64,000 nt of DNA, from the NCBI GenBank assembly GCA_034401135.1, contig JAWZSP010000008.1, positions 2,418,001 to 2,482,000 on the forward strand, in the 5' to 3' direction. Within the stretch, counting starts at the first letter, position 1; each line of letters starts with the position of its first letter. Under the pieces are notes generated by a model. The model was given only the letters and a program-made list of their open reading frames with translations. It did no database searches and was not told where the DNA came from. Source of the DNA: Volutella citrinella. Taxonomy: Eukaryota; Ascomycota; Sordariomycetes; Hypocreales; Nectriaceae. The position numbers and the translations under genes are program-made. This document shows positions 47,674 through 61,429 of the stretch, in pieces.

Positions 47674-50395
47674 ATGGAGGACGACGCCTCTGCCAACACA
47701 CCCGCGACTGCGCCCAACCAGGGAAGCTCTGCAAACACACCCCAGGCAGCTTCGGGAGCTCAGTCGCACGGCAAACCAACACCCAACTCGGTCCACTCCT
47801 CAAATACGCCCTCCACAGCTTCGGGCTCGGCCAATGTCAACCCCCAGCATTCGAAGCGCCGCCGTGGGCTGGGCGTTGTGACGCCCAATGCCTGCACTGA
47901 GTGCCGTAAGAAGCGCGCAAAGGTGCCACCCCTCTTTCCCCCCCCCCTCCCTTCGCGCAGTCTGTGCTCTTTTCTGACATGGCGTGTGTCCAATAGTGTG
48001 ACGGCCAACGGCCCTGCGGACGCTGCAATTCTCAAAAGGACGTGGAATGTGTCTACGAGATCCCTGTGCGTCAGTCCAAGGAGAACCTCAGAACGGAAAT
48101 CGAAAGCCTTCGAAGCCGGCAGCGCTCTAGCGACCAGGTTTTTGCCGCCCTTGTCCGTCCCGAACTATGGGAAGAGGTATTGAGTCGACTGCGCAATGGG
48201 CAGTCCATTGAGAACATCTCGGACTGGCTGGGTGGCACCTTACCCTCCGGGGGAGGTGCCATGCCAGCATTCACGCCCCGGGGAGAAGCTGCCACGGCCT
48301 TGACTCCTACCGCAGGCTTCCCTGGCGGAGGCCTGGGCTCGCTGGCGGCCATGAGCCTGGGCGTCAACTCTTCTACGGCCCAGCAGAGTGGCCTCAGACA
48401 GGAAATGGGTCAGTCGAGCCCCTGGCATCTCTCCTCTCACAGCCAACCCGGCTCCACGAGAAGCAATTCACACCCTGACGTCATGAATTGGACAGCAGAG
48501 ATGCGTCCCCCCGAGTCTCGTGTCGGATCCTGGGCGGAGGGTATGCACGGAGACGGTCTCTCGGACGGGGTCCCACGCTTCCGCGGCCTAGAACAAGTCT
48601 TGTCGCCGTTGAACGAGCCCGAGATGCGAGATCCTTCCACCAGTTGGACGAGCATCACCAATGACATCAACCTTGTTCAGCATCTTTTAGCACTCTATTT
48701 CTGCTGGGAATATCCGACCTTTGCCTCCCTCAGCAAGGAGCACTTCCTCCGTGACTTCCAGGACGGCCGCCATCGATACTGTTCTCCCATTCTGATCAAC
48801 GCCCTGCTCGCGTTAGGATGTCGGTTTTCCACTCAGCCCATGACTCGAGCGAACCCCAACGACCCCTACTCGTCCGGCGACCATTTCTTCAAGGAGTCTC
48901 AGCGACTCTTCTTCCAAGAGACCGACCATCACTCCCTGACCACGATCCAAGCGCTCGGCATCATGTCTATTCGAGAAGCAAGTTGTGGGAGGGACTCGGA
49001 GAGCTGGTACTATGCAGGACAGAGCATTCGACTAGCCATTGAGATGGGCCTTCACCGAGTCCAAGAAGGGGATGACGAGGACGAGATCGCAGTTCAAGCT
49101 GCCACATTCTGGGGTGCCTTTGCCCTGGACCAGTAAGTGGCTACACCCCAGGCCATCCCTCCTGGCTACTCTACTTACTTTTCCCCCCCCAGTGCTTGGT
49201 CTCTGGCCACCGGCTCGCTGCCACAATGTTCCTGCTTCCCACATTTGCCACCCAAGCCCGCTATCATCGGAGACATAGAGGCTTCCTTGTGGGTGCCATA
49301 CACTGATAACGGTTCGTTTAGACCACTTTGAGCGGGCCAGAATGAACTCTAACCCTGTAACAATTAGGCGCCCCCCTACAACGTTCATGTGAACAACCGT
49401 CAAACGTCCGTTCAGTGTACAAATGCTTTTGCGAACTCAGCGAGCTTGTACACCAATCTTTGTACATTCTCCATTCACCGGGCCGCCCATTGACAGCGAG
49501 AGATTTGTTGAGTATATACACTCAGTACCTCAATTGGTACGACAGGATACCAGAGGTTCTGCGACTAGGCCACAACTTCACCCCCGCTGTCCTTTTCGCC
49601 CAGTAAGTCGTAGATCGAGACTCGATAATGGGCCCGAGACACTATTCCTCCACAGATACGCTAACACGCAATAGCATGTATTATCACTTTGCCATTCTGC
49701 TGCTATTCCGGCCGTTGATAAAGCTTCGCATCCTGGGATCCAAAGTGTCGCCACGGGACGTGTGCTCACAGGCAGCAGATGCCATACAAGGACTGCTTAA
49801 GTCATATTCGCAGCTTTATACCCTTCGCAGGACACCATCATTCGTGCCCTACTTTGTCCTGACGTCCGCCATCATGCATCTGGCCATCAGCGCCACCCAT
49901 ATTCAGGCAAACTCTCCAGAGACGTCGGAGTCGGAAGTTATGAAGACCGCTGCCAAAACGGACCCTCACGTAGCAGAGTCCATCAGTCAAGGCATTGCGG
50001 ACCTCATGGAAATGGCGCCTTGTCACCACTTCGCCGAGCAAGCCCTAAACATACTACGATATCTGGCTCAAAAGTGGGATATTGAGGTTGAGATGAGCGG
50101 TGACAAGCTGACGCAGGAAGAGTACGACAGGCTGGTCAAGCCTAACACTGGGAGCCTCAACTTTTTCGCGCCCAACATACGTGAGGCCGACATCCTGTGT
50201 GTCTGGGGCACTGGAAAGGCCATGGCGGGCGGCCCTCCCCCTCAACCAATGGCTGGCGGGGATGAACCATCATCGATTCAAAAAACTGGTGACTCTATGG
50301 AGAATCCACTCTTTTGGCCTTTTCCCATGCAGGGAAGGCCGATCCTGCCCAGCGGTAATGAGCTGGAACAGGCTGGCTTTGCGTTGTTAATATGA
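47674..50395 (+). CDS. Zn(II)2Cys6 transcription factor with fungal_trans domain
   Basis: Exons 47674-47922, 47997-49132, 49193-49311, 49368-49602 and 49675-50395 encode 819 aa. Every join keeps frame. The first intron falls inside the zinc cluster: C74-x2-C77 in exon 1, then C84, C90, C93 and C101 in exon 2 ('NACTECRKKRAK', 'CDGQRPCGRCNSQKDVEC'). A short linker and coiled segment 'SKENLRTEIESLRSRQRS' precede the fungal_trans region (Pfam PF04082): 'HLLALYFCWEYPTFASLSK', 'CSPILINALLALGCRFS', 'LTTIQALGIMSIREAS', 'SWYYAGQSIRLAIEMGLH', 'AATFWGAFALD'. The conserved-looking 'YYHFAILLLFRPLIKLRILG' follows. Similar proteins are often labelled nitrogen-assimilation factor NirA in databases (from memory), but the zinc cluster differs from genuine NirA/Nit-4, so I give no symbol. 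Targets unknown. Confidence 0.9.
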
Positions 50396-51436
50396 GCAAA
50401 GGCATTAAAGGGGGCCATCTGATGTGCTTGTCGCCCCTCGTTTCTGACTGGCAGGCTCTCAGTTTCGCGACAGTGTTGGTCGGGCAAGCTCGTGCTCGAC
50501 TTTTGATCATCGATACCCATTGAAACGGCGCCAAGGAGTGGTTGCGGGCTGTGTCATGTTTCGGAGTTGGCGGATCTGTCCCGGAGAAGCCTGGCGATGT
50601 TGGCCAGGGGGAGGATGGGGTTGGTTATGACCCTTTCATCACGGTAGCTGCACACTACTGTACGAATCAATACACGTATACGCGCCTGCATATACCAGGC
50701 AGGCTTTGTTTTTGTCCACAACGTGTTCAGCAGCATGGTGAACTGCCGTAATGAGGCAATAAGACCCAGCCCATTAGTGTGGAACACCGGTTTTCCCATT
50801 ACTGGCTCTACTGCCAATTCCCAGGCTTCCACATAACATGTAGATCTGCTAGAATGTCCTTTCAGCTGTTGAACCAACATCTAATAACCTATGGTTGCCG
50901 CAACTACTCTTTCACAAACCCATACCGTAAGCCGAGTGACTGGGAAACAACCTAGGAGTGAAAAATTAAATCAACCAATAGTAATTTCGTTTACGAACAT
51001 GCATCATCAGCGCCCATCCATTGAAGACGCTGTCTAACTGAGCTCGTTGAAGATGTAGGGTAATCGTAGCCGGACACTCGTCGGTGGAGTGCACGTGACC
51101 GGCCACTACTGCCGCGCGACTGGGCCGCCTCACCTGCCAGTGCCTCGCGCTGGTGACGTGCCTCGGCCTCGGTAGTCGGGAACAGGAGCTACCACTTACC
51201 TTACCTCGCTGCGAGTAGCAAGCGGGAGTGGGATAGCGTGGCCACCAGCACCACCAACTTCGTCGCTGCACACCTCCTCACCCACGCGATCTTCATTTCG
51301 CCCTCTATCGCCTTCGCTTTATCCCGTGCCGGCTGGCTCGACTTCGCTGCATCCAGCGCGACATGCCCTGGGCCGACTGGCTCTGAGACAAGATCGGAAC
51401 GTCCCAATACGCGCCACCTCATCCGAACAACCCGCC
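50396..51436. other. Intergenic, regulator 3' flank and PEX16 promoter
   Basis: 1.0 kb with no visible gene or repeat. The last 250 nt are pyrimidine-rich and likely include the PEX16 leader. Confidence 0.4.
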
Positions 51437-52694
51437 ATGGCTTCCTCATCCTCAGCAGCCCGTCCAGCAGCGACGTCCTCGGCGCCCAAGGCGGCGCGGC
51501 CGTCGGTGGGCGCCATTCTGTCTATGCCTCCCCGGTGGCTTGGCATGTACGACGAGTTTATCACCAAGAACGCCGGCCAGGTGTCGCAGATTGAGAGCGC
51601 TCTGCGGAGCCTTACGTATATCATCCCAGGTACGGCATCTCGTCCATCGCCTCCCACTTGGTTGGATATGTAGCTGACATGCGTACCTGCTAGGTCGTTT
51701 CCGGGATGCCGAAATCGCTTCCGAGTCAATTCACTCGGGTGTTCAACTGTTGTCGCTCTATCACGACAACCTGCTCCAGCGAGCTCTGGCCCGCCTACCA
51801 ATCGCTTCTATACCCTCGGCACATGCCCGCTACACGCGATACTGGACGCAGCGGAGCACTGCATACCGTCGCATCGCGATGATGCTTCAGATGGTGATCT
51901 ATACCGAGATGCTGTGGGAGATGGCAGCCAAGCGCAGAGGCGGCGACCGATCTCGGTGGAGGGTTGTGGTGCTGCTGGAAGCAATCAAAGCCTTCTGTCG
52001 CCTGCTCCTCTTGCGGATTACTCGCTCGCGACCTCTGGTTACGCCAGCTCTACCCGAACGGGAGCCTGTGCCGGAGACCAGCGCCGATGATGAGGAAGGC
52101 CTGTCATATCGAAGTGAGAGCGAATTGATGGACGACATCTCCGCCGATGGCTCCGACTCGGGCATTGGATTTAGCAGCGGATCGCAAAAGCCGCCTCATG
52201 AACGTGAATGGGCTATGCCAAGAACTGGCATGAGCCTGCCATCCCTCCCCGCCGGGGGGGATATCAGCTCATACTTGCTTGGACGTGTTTTAACAGCGGA
52301 CGACATCAAACCTGCAACGAAACTACTGAACCAGCTGCAGGGAAGCAGCCAGGGTGCTGAAGTGCTTCACATCCTCTCACCCTTAATCTACGCTATTGCC
52401 CTTGCCCGAAGCGGGAACAAGAGATCTTGGACGCCGTGGGTCATCGGCCTCGCAGTGGAATACGCGGCCCGTCAGCTTCGTGATCGTGGCCTCCGCACCA
52501 CGTCCCTGGAGCGCGACGAATGGAACAAGCGCGGCTGGGCCATGGGCTGGTGGGCGATGCGCGGCGCATGCTACGAAAACGTGACGAAGGGTGTGGTTCA
52601 CGGTGTTACAAGGCGGATGCCGGGATTCATCGCCGGTATCTTGGAGGACTACGAGTATCTATGGGAGAACTACTATTTCAGTACCAGCACGTAA
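51437..52694 (+). CDS. PEX16: Peroxisomal membrane protein PEX16
   Basis: Exons 51437-51629 and 51694-52694 (64-nt intron with agctgac branch point) encode 397 aa, a usual length for fungal PEX16. After a Ser/Ala-rich start come 'YDEFITKNAGQVSQIESALR', 'YIIPGRFRDAEIASESIHSG', 'LLSLYHDNLLQRAL' and a hydrophobic stretch near 'MMLQMVIYTEMLWEMAAKR'. Next are 'LLEAIKAFCRLLLLR', an acidic Ser/Asp-rich loop, and a C-terminal half with 'EVLHILSPLIYAIALARSG', 'SWTPWVIGLAVEYAARQL' and 'GILEDYEYLWENYYFSTST'. Known role: integral peroxisomal/ER membrane protein that helps recruit Pex3 and insert peroxisomal membrane proteins; in some fungi it also affects peroxisome fission and Woronin-body-related biology. 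No odd features. Confidence 0.94.
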
Positions 52695-55374
52695 GACGAT
52701 CATCAGCGGCCGATCCTTTTGAATGGGGGATTGCGACCGCGGACATGTGGATGATCGGCTGGACTGTTGCGATATGATGCGCATAGCATCGCACGCTTTT
52801 GCCACGCATGCGCCTTTTTTCTTTGTTTCAAGTTGGAGTGTCGGCGCTTGAAGATCATCCATCTGCAAATGGTTGAATGGGTCGTCTGTGTGTGCAGGGC
52901 ACTGGAAGACTGGGGTCCTGTAAGGCATCTATCTATCTGGCATGGTTCGCCAGTGACGGGCGGTTCGGAGTAATAATGAGCTAGCACGGACACATTGTAT
53001 AGCCGATTTTGGGAATCAAGCGGCAGTTTCGATTCAACGATGGGTCGATGCCTCGGCCGAGAACGCCTCCATTCAGCTGAACTTTTGGTTAGATGTGCAG
53101 GGAGCACGCCATTTGGGGCGCGGCGTCTGGACAAAACAATAGCTGGAAACCTGCAACATATCGGTGGTGACTAGGAGGGAGCACGGCACCAGGTGCTAGA
53201 CAGGGGATCAAAGAGCCGGTGGTTTGACGACAGGGCACGGAGCAGGCGTGCAAAACCTTTGAAGGAACGGCTGGTGGGCTGTTGTTCGGCATGGGCAGGT
53301 GACGTGCATAGCTGGCGTGGGAGGCCTTGGTCCTTGGGACGCGAAATGTCTCGGGAAATATCTCACAGCGAATGGGCAAACAAACATGAACCCCCCCGGG
53401 ACCAGCACATGCATTTGGCTATGGAACGAAAGGGGGGGATGATCCGCGATGATTGAGGATGCGGCGCTCCGTCGCAGAAATCGGGAATCGGGACGCTGGC
53501 CATCTCTACCTTAGGTGGAGAAATGACGGCACCGACACTGACCAGGACAACAGGGGACACTGCTACTGTACCGCCGAGTGGAGCGATGACGGCGCATGGC
53601 GGAGCAAGGTACTGTGGTGGGCAGAGGGTGCAGAGCGAGCAACGGGCTGATGAATGCAAGGGGCGAGAGGGACACGACATCGAAACATTGCCTGTCTGAC
53701 AACAAACGTGGAAGGATGACGGAAAGGGCGTCGATAAGATCGACCCCTAAGTTGGACGGGCGGGGGGGAGGGCGGGGAGGGGAGCGAGATATCTTGACGG
53801 CGTAACGAGAGCGGAAAGCAGACGAGAGGAAAAGAGGGCAATTACATGTAATTACTACGCTGGAGTTTCCAAGGGCTCGCATGACAAGCAAGGGTGTTGC
53901 GGTAATAACGACGCAAGGTTTTTGACGGGACAAGGCCGGAATAATGGACGGGAAGAGGCAGTTCGGAAATAAATAATTAAAATCTTTAATTAATACTGGA
54001 AACAAACAGAATGGCCCATTCTCGGCGCACATACGATGTTCGGCGTGCTCGGTACGAATGGCTGCGACCTGAGATTAATAATATGGGCTGTTAAGAAGCC
54101 TTAGTTGCTGGGTTCGTTGCAACTAATGACGGGAGGAGAGCCCCAGAGGGCCCCGAGAACAGTGTTGGTTCAATGGCGAGCTTCAATTAGCATTGGCGCG
54201 CTCCACTGAGCCACGATCCCCCCGGAGATCATGAAAAAGAAATGGAGCGAGTGGCTATCTGTCCGCTGTAATTAGGACCGATTACAATCATTGGTAATTC
54301 ATTATTATAGGCCATGGCGGGCGACGCACCTGTCTCTTCCTTTCTCAAGTAGCACTCCTAGCACTGACTGAGTAGTACTGGTGGTGGCTCGAGCCGTGAG
54401 GCTTGGTGCCTCTTTGGGAAGGCGTAGCGCCCGAGAAGGCCAATCAATTGCACGGGTAGAAACTCAGAGTTCCCACAGCGCCAGGCTCCTCAGCCCCGGC
54501 CAATCAAGCCGCAGCTGTGCCTGGCGCGACCCAGACTTCCAGAGCAAGTCACCATTAGCCCGCCATCGAGAGGAGGGACACACGGACGCACACCCAGCAG
54601 ATCAGTCTGGCAATGTCTGCGCTTGCGTTGCAATTAAAATGCTAGCGGGAGGGCGATGTGCCCGAGTACTACAACATGCGGTGAGCGAAAACAGGAAGGA
54701 CCAGACAGACAAGATAGAACCCGAAAGCTTGTTTGACGAGATGGGTGACGTGCCCCTTGTTGGCTCAGCAAGTAAGCGGCCCAAGACACACGTGCACACG
54801 CCGTCAGCCGGGAGGAAGCCGTCCCTGGACGATGGATTCGTGACTTCGTCCCATGAGGGTATGGTATGTACTAGTATGGATGCCACGCTGCCAGATGCGC
54901 GGTTTCGTCGCCGTCTCACGCAACTGGGCACTCTCTCTCGCTGCTCACTGTGACCAGACCGCGCAAGTGGCCGATATACGACTGGGGAGGGGAGGGGAGC
55001 AGGGACGCGGCTGAACGGGGGCGGAACTGACCTACTAGTACTGTAATCATGTGTCTGGCCTAGAGTCCCAGACTTCCTTCCCAACAGTGCAGACTGCAGA
55101 GGGTCCCCACTGCGAGGAGCAGCTATGACGGAATGCCGCGTCCAGAGAGACTAGGGCACTTCGGCACAGGCAATTACCAGTTCTGCAGCTGTTGCCAGTC
55201 GGTGCATTCGGGAGGTTGTGTCGCCTTTCCACCAGATTGTTGGCTTGGATTGCTGCAGAAGCGGCACGCGGCGGCGGGCAGGGAGCATGGCAGCTACTTA
55301 GGCTGGGCGCATACTCGTACGCAATCATACAGACATGTACCCGCCATCCGCACGTACGGCACATCGCGCTGCAC

Positions 55375-55405
55375 CCATCCATCCATCCATCCATCCATTC
55401 ATCCA
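55375..55405. repeat. (CATC)n microsatellite
   Basis: About seven CATC units, with one ATTC interruption, in non-coding DNA. Confidence 0.8.
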
Positions 55406-57736
55406 CCCAGCCATCATCAGCAGAGGCGGCGGCGGCAGATGCGGAGAGTGCGCTTCGCCAACCGCTCATCAGGAGCACGCATCTGAGCGGGAACAACACG
55501 AAAGGGTAATTTCGCAAGTCCCCACACGAAGCCAATGGAGGTGGGCGATGTGCGCAAGGATGGGCTTTGCTGCACGAGCCACCCCAGCCCCTCCTTGTCC
55601 TCGAGTCCTCGCTAGGGGTGTGGTTGACCCTTTGGCACCTGGGAGCCCTTGGAAGCCTTGGTCCCTTGGAGCCCTTCACAGCCCTTTTCGACCTCGCTGG
55701 TCAGCTGCGGGACCCAGAAGCCAATTTGCCATGCGGGCTCCCTGCGCCTGGGGTCGTTTCCGCATCGATCCTGGCCCTGCCCTTGTTGGGTGGGTGAGAA
55801 ATGGTATGGTGGTATTAGTTGATACATTCATCAGAGCTCGCAACAATCAACACCAGCGTAATGTAATGTCTCTCACCTCTGTTCCCTGCCTTGCCTGCCT
55901 TCCACTAGCCTGGTTGCCCTTCTTCATACTTACCTCCTCTGGGCAATGACAGGCGCAGTTATGAGAAACGACGTCTTGCTATAGGCAAGGGGATGGTGGC
56001 CTGGGGCAAGGCTAGCCATGGAGGAGTTGAGATGGCTGTGCTGCTGTTTCGTGTTTCCTGTCTCACCCGTCCCTCTCAGTCTCTCCCAGCCTGATCGGCT
56101 GTCCTTCCTGCTGCGGGTGTGCGTTTTATTTTGGCTTGACACACCTGTGAACAACTGGCAACGTGCCTGGGTGACACGCGTAGCTGACGTGAAACATCTT
56201 GTCCTGGGACTCGGGACATGCCATGAGTTTTAGGGTGGAACACACACCTACCTATTCGGGCCAGCGCAGCATCCATCATGGATCGTCGTCATGTCATCAG
56301 CATGAGCATCATCATCATCGTCCAGCATTGGCATTACATGGCATCAGCACCAGTGTCATGCCTAGCCCATCCCCAAACAGTACCATCCTGCACTCTTGAC
56401 TCCCTCACCCTCTTGAGTTTGGAGTTCTCCTCTCGCTTCGAGAGAGTGTTTGCGGCCCGGGATCGTCGGGCACGTGCCCGCAGAACTGCAGCGGCTTCTT
56501 GCTGGATTGAGCGTATTCAAGGTCTGGAAAAGCGGCGATCTGAACCCCTCACCTCGCTAATTAACCCCCCTGTTTCCGAAGGATGATGGAAGTCGTAAGA
56601 AAAGGCAGTGCAGCCAGGCCAATGCCAATCCCAGTGGCCCAAGCCCAAGCTCGAGCCAGGGGCGGGATTTCGATTTGGAGAGCGTGACCATGGCGAGGGC
56701 AGGTTCGGCAGATGCAGTACGTTAGCAACTATTAAGTGATTAGGATTCGTTGTCAGCAGTGCAACCTGCCGCAACAGAAGGCAGCGAGCACCAGGCAACT
56801 TCCCATAAGGGTCGTCATCGGGGCTTCGGGCACTAACTCAGTAGGTACTGGCCATGGTGCGGTATATGCCTCCCATACTACGGGATAGGCGCGAAGGATC
56901 ACCTCGGTCGAGCAGTTGGGGCCAAGCCGGCCGCTCCCCGGTTGACAAGGCAGGCCTACAAAAATACTGATGGAGCTGGTTCTTTCCTCACTACTTGCCT
57001 AGGACGGAACGGATGCCGTTAGCAACAAGGCCAGGGAAACTTTACGCACGCCGCGCTCCTCAGCCCGTCCTCTGTCAGTAGATAGATTGCTCAGGGGAAG
57101 GGCATAATCGTCAACAGCATGACGAGGGTGACGACAAGAGAGGCGACCTCGGACCCGTGTATAGCTCGGATGGACCTAGCGCTGAGACCCTGGGGCGGGA
57201 CGAATAGGTCCTATTGGCGGGAATCACGACGCAACGCAAAAATCAACCAAAGTCGCAAACCCATGAGCGTGGTTCGGCCGGGTCCCACGTTGGTACGACC
57301 ATCGTTGCCTCTGGGTCCTCTGTCCTGGGCTCGGGGCTGCCTAGAGAGCGTAGAGGTTAGGTGGTATTTTAGCACGTCTGACCAACACGACGTACCCGCA
57401 CATGGGGGGCTCTGAGGCTTGGGCCTTGCGCTCTGGCTGGACAGAGCTGGGTTTACCACCCCCCCTCGCCCGTTTCGAAACGCTGGACGTGGGCGCTGAC
57501 AGCCATTTGGGTGCCGGCCTTGTTACCTTCGTCGCGGGCGACGGGCTGCTGGCTGGTCCCTCCCCGGGAGTTGTTTCAGGTACGTCTGTCGCAAAAGGTG
57601 GACAAGTGGGAGAGCAGAAAAAAGATGGGGAAAGCGACGCAGGGTTGGCACCACAGCCATAGGGGGGTGAGGGAAGAGAGCGCAAGATGTGAATGGCACA
57701 GCAAGCCAGACACCAGAGGAGGGGTGTCCAAGGGTT

Positions 57737-57784
57737 GGCGGGATGGCGGGATGGCGGGATGGAGGGATGGAGGGATGGAGGGAT
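57737..57784. repeat. 8-bp minisatellite, six units of two types
   Basis: Three perfect GGCGGGAT units (57737-57760) are followed by three perfect GGAGGGAT units (57761-57784). The one-base switch midway shows the array grew in two rounds of unit amplification. Confidence 0.85.
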
Positions 57785-60185
57785 GGGTGCAGTAGGCCTG
57801 CGTCTGCTTCTTCTCTCAACATGCGGGCACCACCTCTTCCACGATCCCACAGGAGCTGGTCACACAATGACCGGGCGGTAGACAAGAAGCGGGTTTAATG
57901 GAGCATCTGCCAGGGCTCGATCATTGTTAATTTCCTTGCCCCGAACGCGTGCACAACAGCAACAGCAAGCATGACCTCACAGCACGAGGAGCCAACAGGC
58001 ATGTGCTATTACTACGCAATAGCACATATTGATGACATCCCCGAAGTATATCGGCGTGTGCCACGGGGCTCGCTGGCTTGCATGCTCTTGGTGCTAGGCC
58101 CGTTGGCTTGCTGGGGCTTGTTCGGACTTGAACGAGTGATCGGGGATCCATGGGCAAATTGCAGATAAGGTACCGATGAGGAGAGGCGACGCCTCCTTGG
58201 CCGGGGACCATGAGGGTACCATGAGAGGACCGTCAAGGCTGTGAAGGGGCCTGGAAGCCGCCAGTGGCGGGTCTCGCCGGGCAGGACCACGTCTCCATTT
58301 GTGATAGCGGGAGCGAAGTACTTCGTTCTGGAAACAGGTGGGTTCATGGATTTGTGCGTGCTTTGGATCTTTTTCGGGGGTCGGCCCAGCGAGAGCGATC
58401 GGAGGCGAGAGAAAGTGGAGGGAGCGGGACGTACGAGTCGGCACGACGCTTTCCCTTCTCGCTAAGATGGATCACAGCCGATGGACAAGCCATGACATTG
58501 CCTGTCGACAAGCCCAGCTGGGAACTGTTGCTAGGACAGGTTAGGGGTAGGCTGCACGCACTGGCAGCTGGGAAATGCCCCATTTGGCTGGCAGAATCCC
58601 AGCTCCGCCAGGTTAGTTTAGGGCCGGAGCAGCCCAGGGAGCTAAGCCTAGCCCAGGCCAGCACCCAAGCCACGAGGGGGACGGGGACGAGGAGATGTCC
58701 CAAAGCGTGAGAGAGCGCAAGCAAAGGGAGACTGAGCCCGTGGAGATGATGCTGGGCATGGGGCCATGCCGCCATGGGCAATCTGGTACACTGGTCCTAT
58801 GCCACTGCGCGTGTGATGGCAAACCATGCCTAAGGCGGTCAAGGGCCTTGGCAGGAGCTCCGCGTGTTGGGAATTTGGGATCGAGGCCAGGGCAATAACG
58901 GCGGCGGGATGCGATGGCGCTGGTGTTGGCATCGGGGTTTCTTGGCTGAAAACTTTCCCGTCGAACCGGGAGCCGTCGGGCGAGCGAGGGAATTGGATGG
59001 TGGATATGCATGGAGATGGCCGCTGAATACATGGGTGAGCAACGAGCAAGTGAGAGAAGTATACTTGCAGTAATTGGGCGTTTCTGCAGCACGCTGCACC
59101 CAGCCTCATTGGCAGCAGCAGCAGGAGCGGCAGTATCACGGCAGCAAGCAGCAGCTGGTGATCAAGCGATGCAAGCAGACGGCCAAGCAACCAACGGACC
59201 AACCAGCGGGCAGAGATCAGCCAACAGCAGCCACGCCCCAACAGCAGTTGCAACTCGCAAGTACTATTCCATAGCGCACTCGAAGTAAGCCATCATGACG
59301 CGCTCTGGGGCAGCTAAGGGGATCCAAGCCGAGCTGGCCCCATCCATCCCGGTCCGCCATGCAGTCCTGGGCAAGTCCCGGGGATCCCAGGCTGGATCCG
59401 TGCTCTGGTGCGAATCCCTCGTTGGGATGACCCTGGCGAATGGCTGGGTCCCTGGTCGATCCAGCTACGGTCCCAACGAGCAGCAATCGACAACTATGAC
59501 TGCACAGTTGCAGCATCAGCATCAGCACAGCATCAGCGCTATGGCACGATGGAGGCACCAAAGCCCTGTACTTTGGTATGTCGCTTGAGCACTTGTCGAC
59601 AGCGCTCCGCCTCTCAGCGTGTGATCCTCAGTGGACGCAGGAGCAGCAACAACAACGAGGATATGCGAGGCACGCGCAATTCGCCACATTGGAGATGGAC
59701 TGACTAATTGATACAACCAACCACATACAACAACAACAAAGCAAAGTCGTATACACAAGCCCTCTTGGACTATGGCGGCGGCCTTGTCCCCAGTGTTTTT
59801 GACGCCGTCTTGCTCGGAACGGCGCCGCCGCCGCTGTCTTTCATCATGATGGCATTGGTGCCGGGATCTCCCAGGGCGAGACTCTGATGGGAGGGTCACC
59901 CAAGAGAGCGGAATGCGGAAAGCGGAAGTGTCGATGGCGAATGGGAGAAAGAGCCAGGCCGGAGGAGAGGGGCACGGATGGGGGCTTGCGGGTCTGGCGC
60001 TGTGGTTGTGCAGCATCTCTAACGCGCAGTGTCTTGGGAGCCGAAGTGCCCAGCCCTGTGAGTGCGTGCGTGCGCCTTGCGTGTGTGTGTGCTAGTGACT
60101 TGACCTGAAGAGGGGGACAGGACGGCAAAGCCTACATTGGGCAGCGCAAATTCATCAACCAGGGGTTCTGGTTGGGCGATGGATC

Positions 60186-60203
60186 CATGCATGCATGCAT
60201 GCA
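60186..60203. repeat. (CATG)n self-complementary tetramer repeat
   Basis: Four and a half CATG units. The unit is its own reverse complement, so the tract can fold on itself. Confidence 0.75.
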
Positions 60204-61415
60204 GCAAGCAACTTCAGCAGAAGCGGCTCGAGGGGGATAGACAGGCACAGCTCGCACTGGCTAGGGGCAGCAGAGTAGTGGAGACTGGCGGATAGAGGGC
60301 TGGGCAAATGTGTGCGATGGGTAGGTATACTCGTCTCTTCGCTCCTCCTGATGATGCCATAGCACTTACCCTGGGGTCATGTCTTGGGTTGCTGCGTATC
60401 GGATTGATTGATCAATTCCTTCCTTGCTCTCTAGTCTCCTCACTTACACTTACTCTCCATCTAACGGGCACGAGGGATCGGTTGATTGAACCGATGCGAG
60501 CACGTCCGATGCAAGAAGCATCCTACGACGGCACAGGTAGCGGGGAGGTGGAACACTGAGCACTGGATGCGCCAACTCTAGTAGTCCTAGCACTTGTTTA
60601 AAATTCCCCTAGTTGCAGGTCCCGTGGCAATCGTGGCCCGCAGTAGCAATTAAATATTACTGTGATTATGTACTGTGGTACTGAGGAGCCGCAGCAAGGC
60701 CTTTCGCGCTACTGCGAGTTCCTTTGCCTGGGTACAGAGACTGCCCGTGCTGTGGTAATGAACAGGCCTCGTCTACTGGGCCTGGCCTGGCCTCGCCTAC
60801 GAAGCCGGCATATACGGGACTATCTGGATGCAAGCCGAATGAAGAGTCACTCAATGGCTGGCTAGTTAGCTGTCCGAACTGTCCGAATAAACATGAGCCG
60901 TCACAACATCACATTCACCACTTTGTCGGCGCTCGACTTATTTGCTTTTTCGACCCTCGCGCCCATCTATAGTTGTCCCGCCCCATATGCTTGCCAGTGT
61001 CTTGTTTCCTCTCCACTTGGCTGCTCTCTGACCTCTGCGCTATTATAGGGCCTTGTTGATTGCATGCAGCTCACCTCTGGAGACTGGCGCCTCACCTCGC
61101 ACGATCCATCCACCTCTGACGCCCGTTGCAGACCGCGCTTTTGGGCGCAACGCCATCTGCGATCCTACGAACAGAGAGGCTCCTCCACGAACTAGGACAA
61201 CACAGGGAAGAAGAGTCCGGTGGCCGCCATCACATCACCGCGTTTCCTTGTGCGTCTTTGGCCGGCTTTGTCATTCCGCCTCCTATCTCTGCGCCAACCG
61301 GGAGCAACCCTGTCGACTCTGTAACGCAGCCTCTCTCACACCCCCTAGTCGCCCACTTTTTGCCTTGGGTTTCTCTCCACCCCCCTTTTTTTTCTTCCCT
61401 CTCTGGTTCCTTACG

Positions 61416-61429
61416 CCCCCCCCCCCCCC
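61416..61429. repeat. 14-C homopolymer run
   Basis: An uninterrupted C14, about 0.9 kb upstream of the C2H2 start. A G-strand quadruplex is possible on the reverse strand. Confidence 0.75.
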
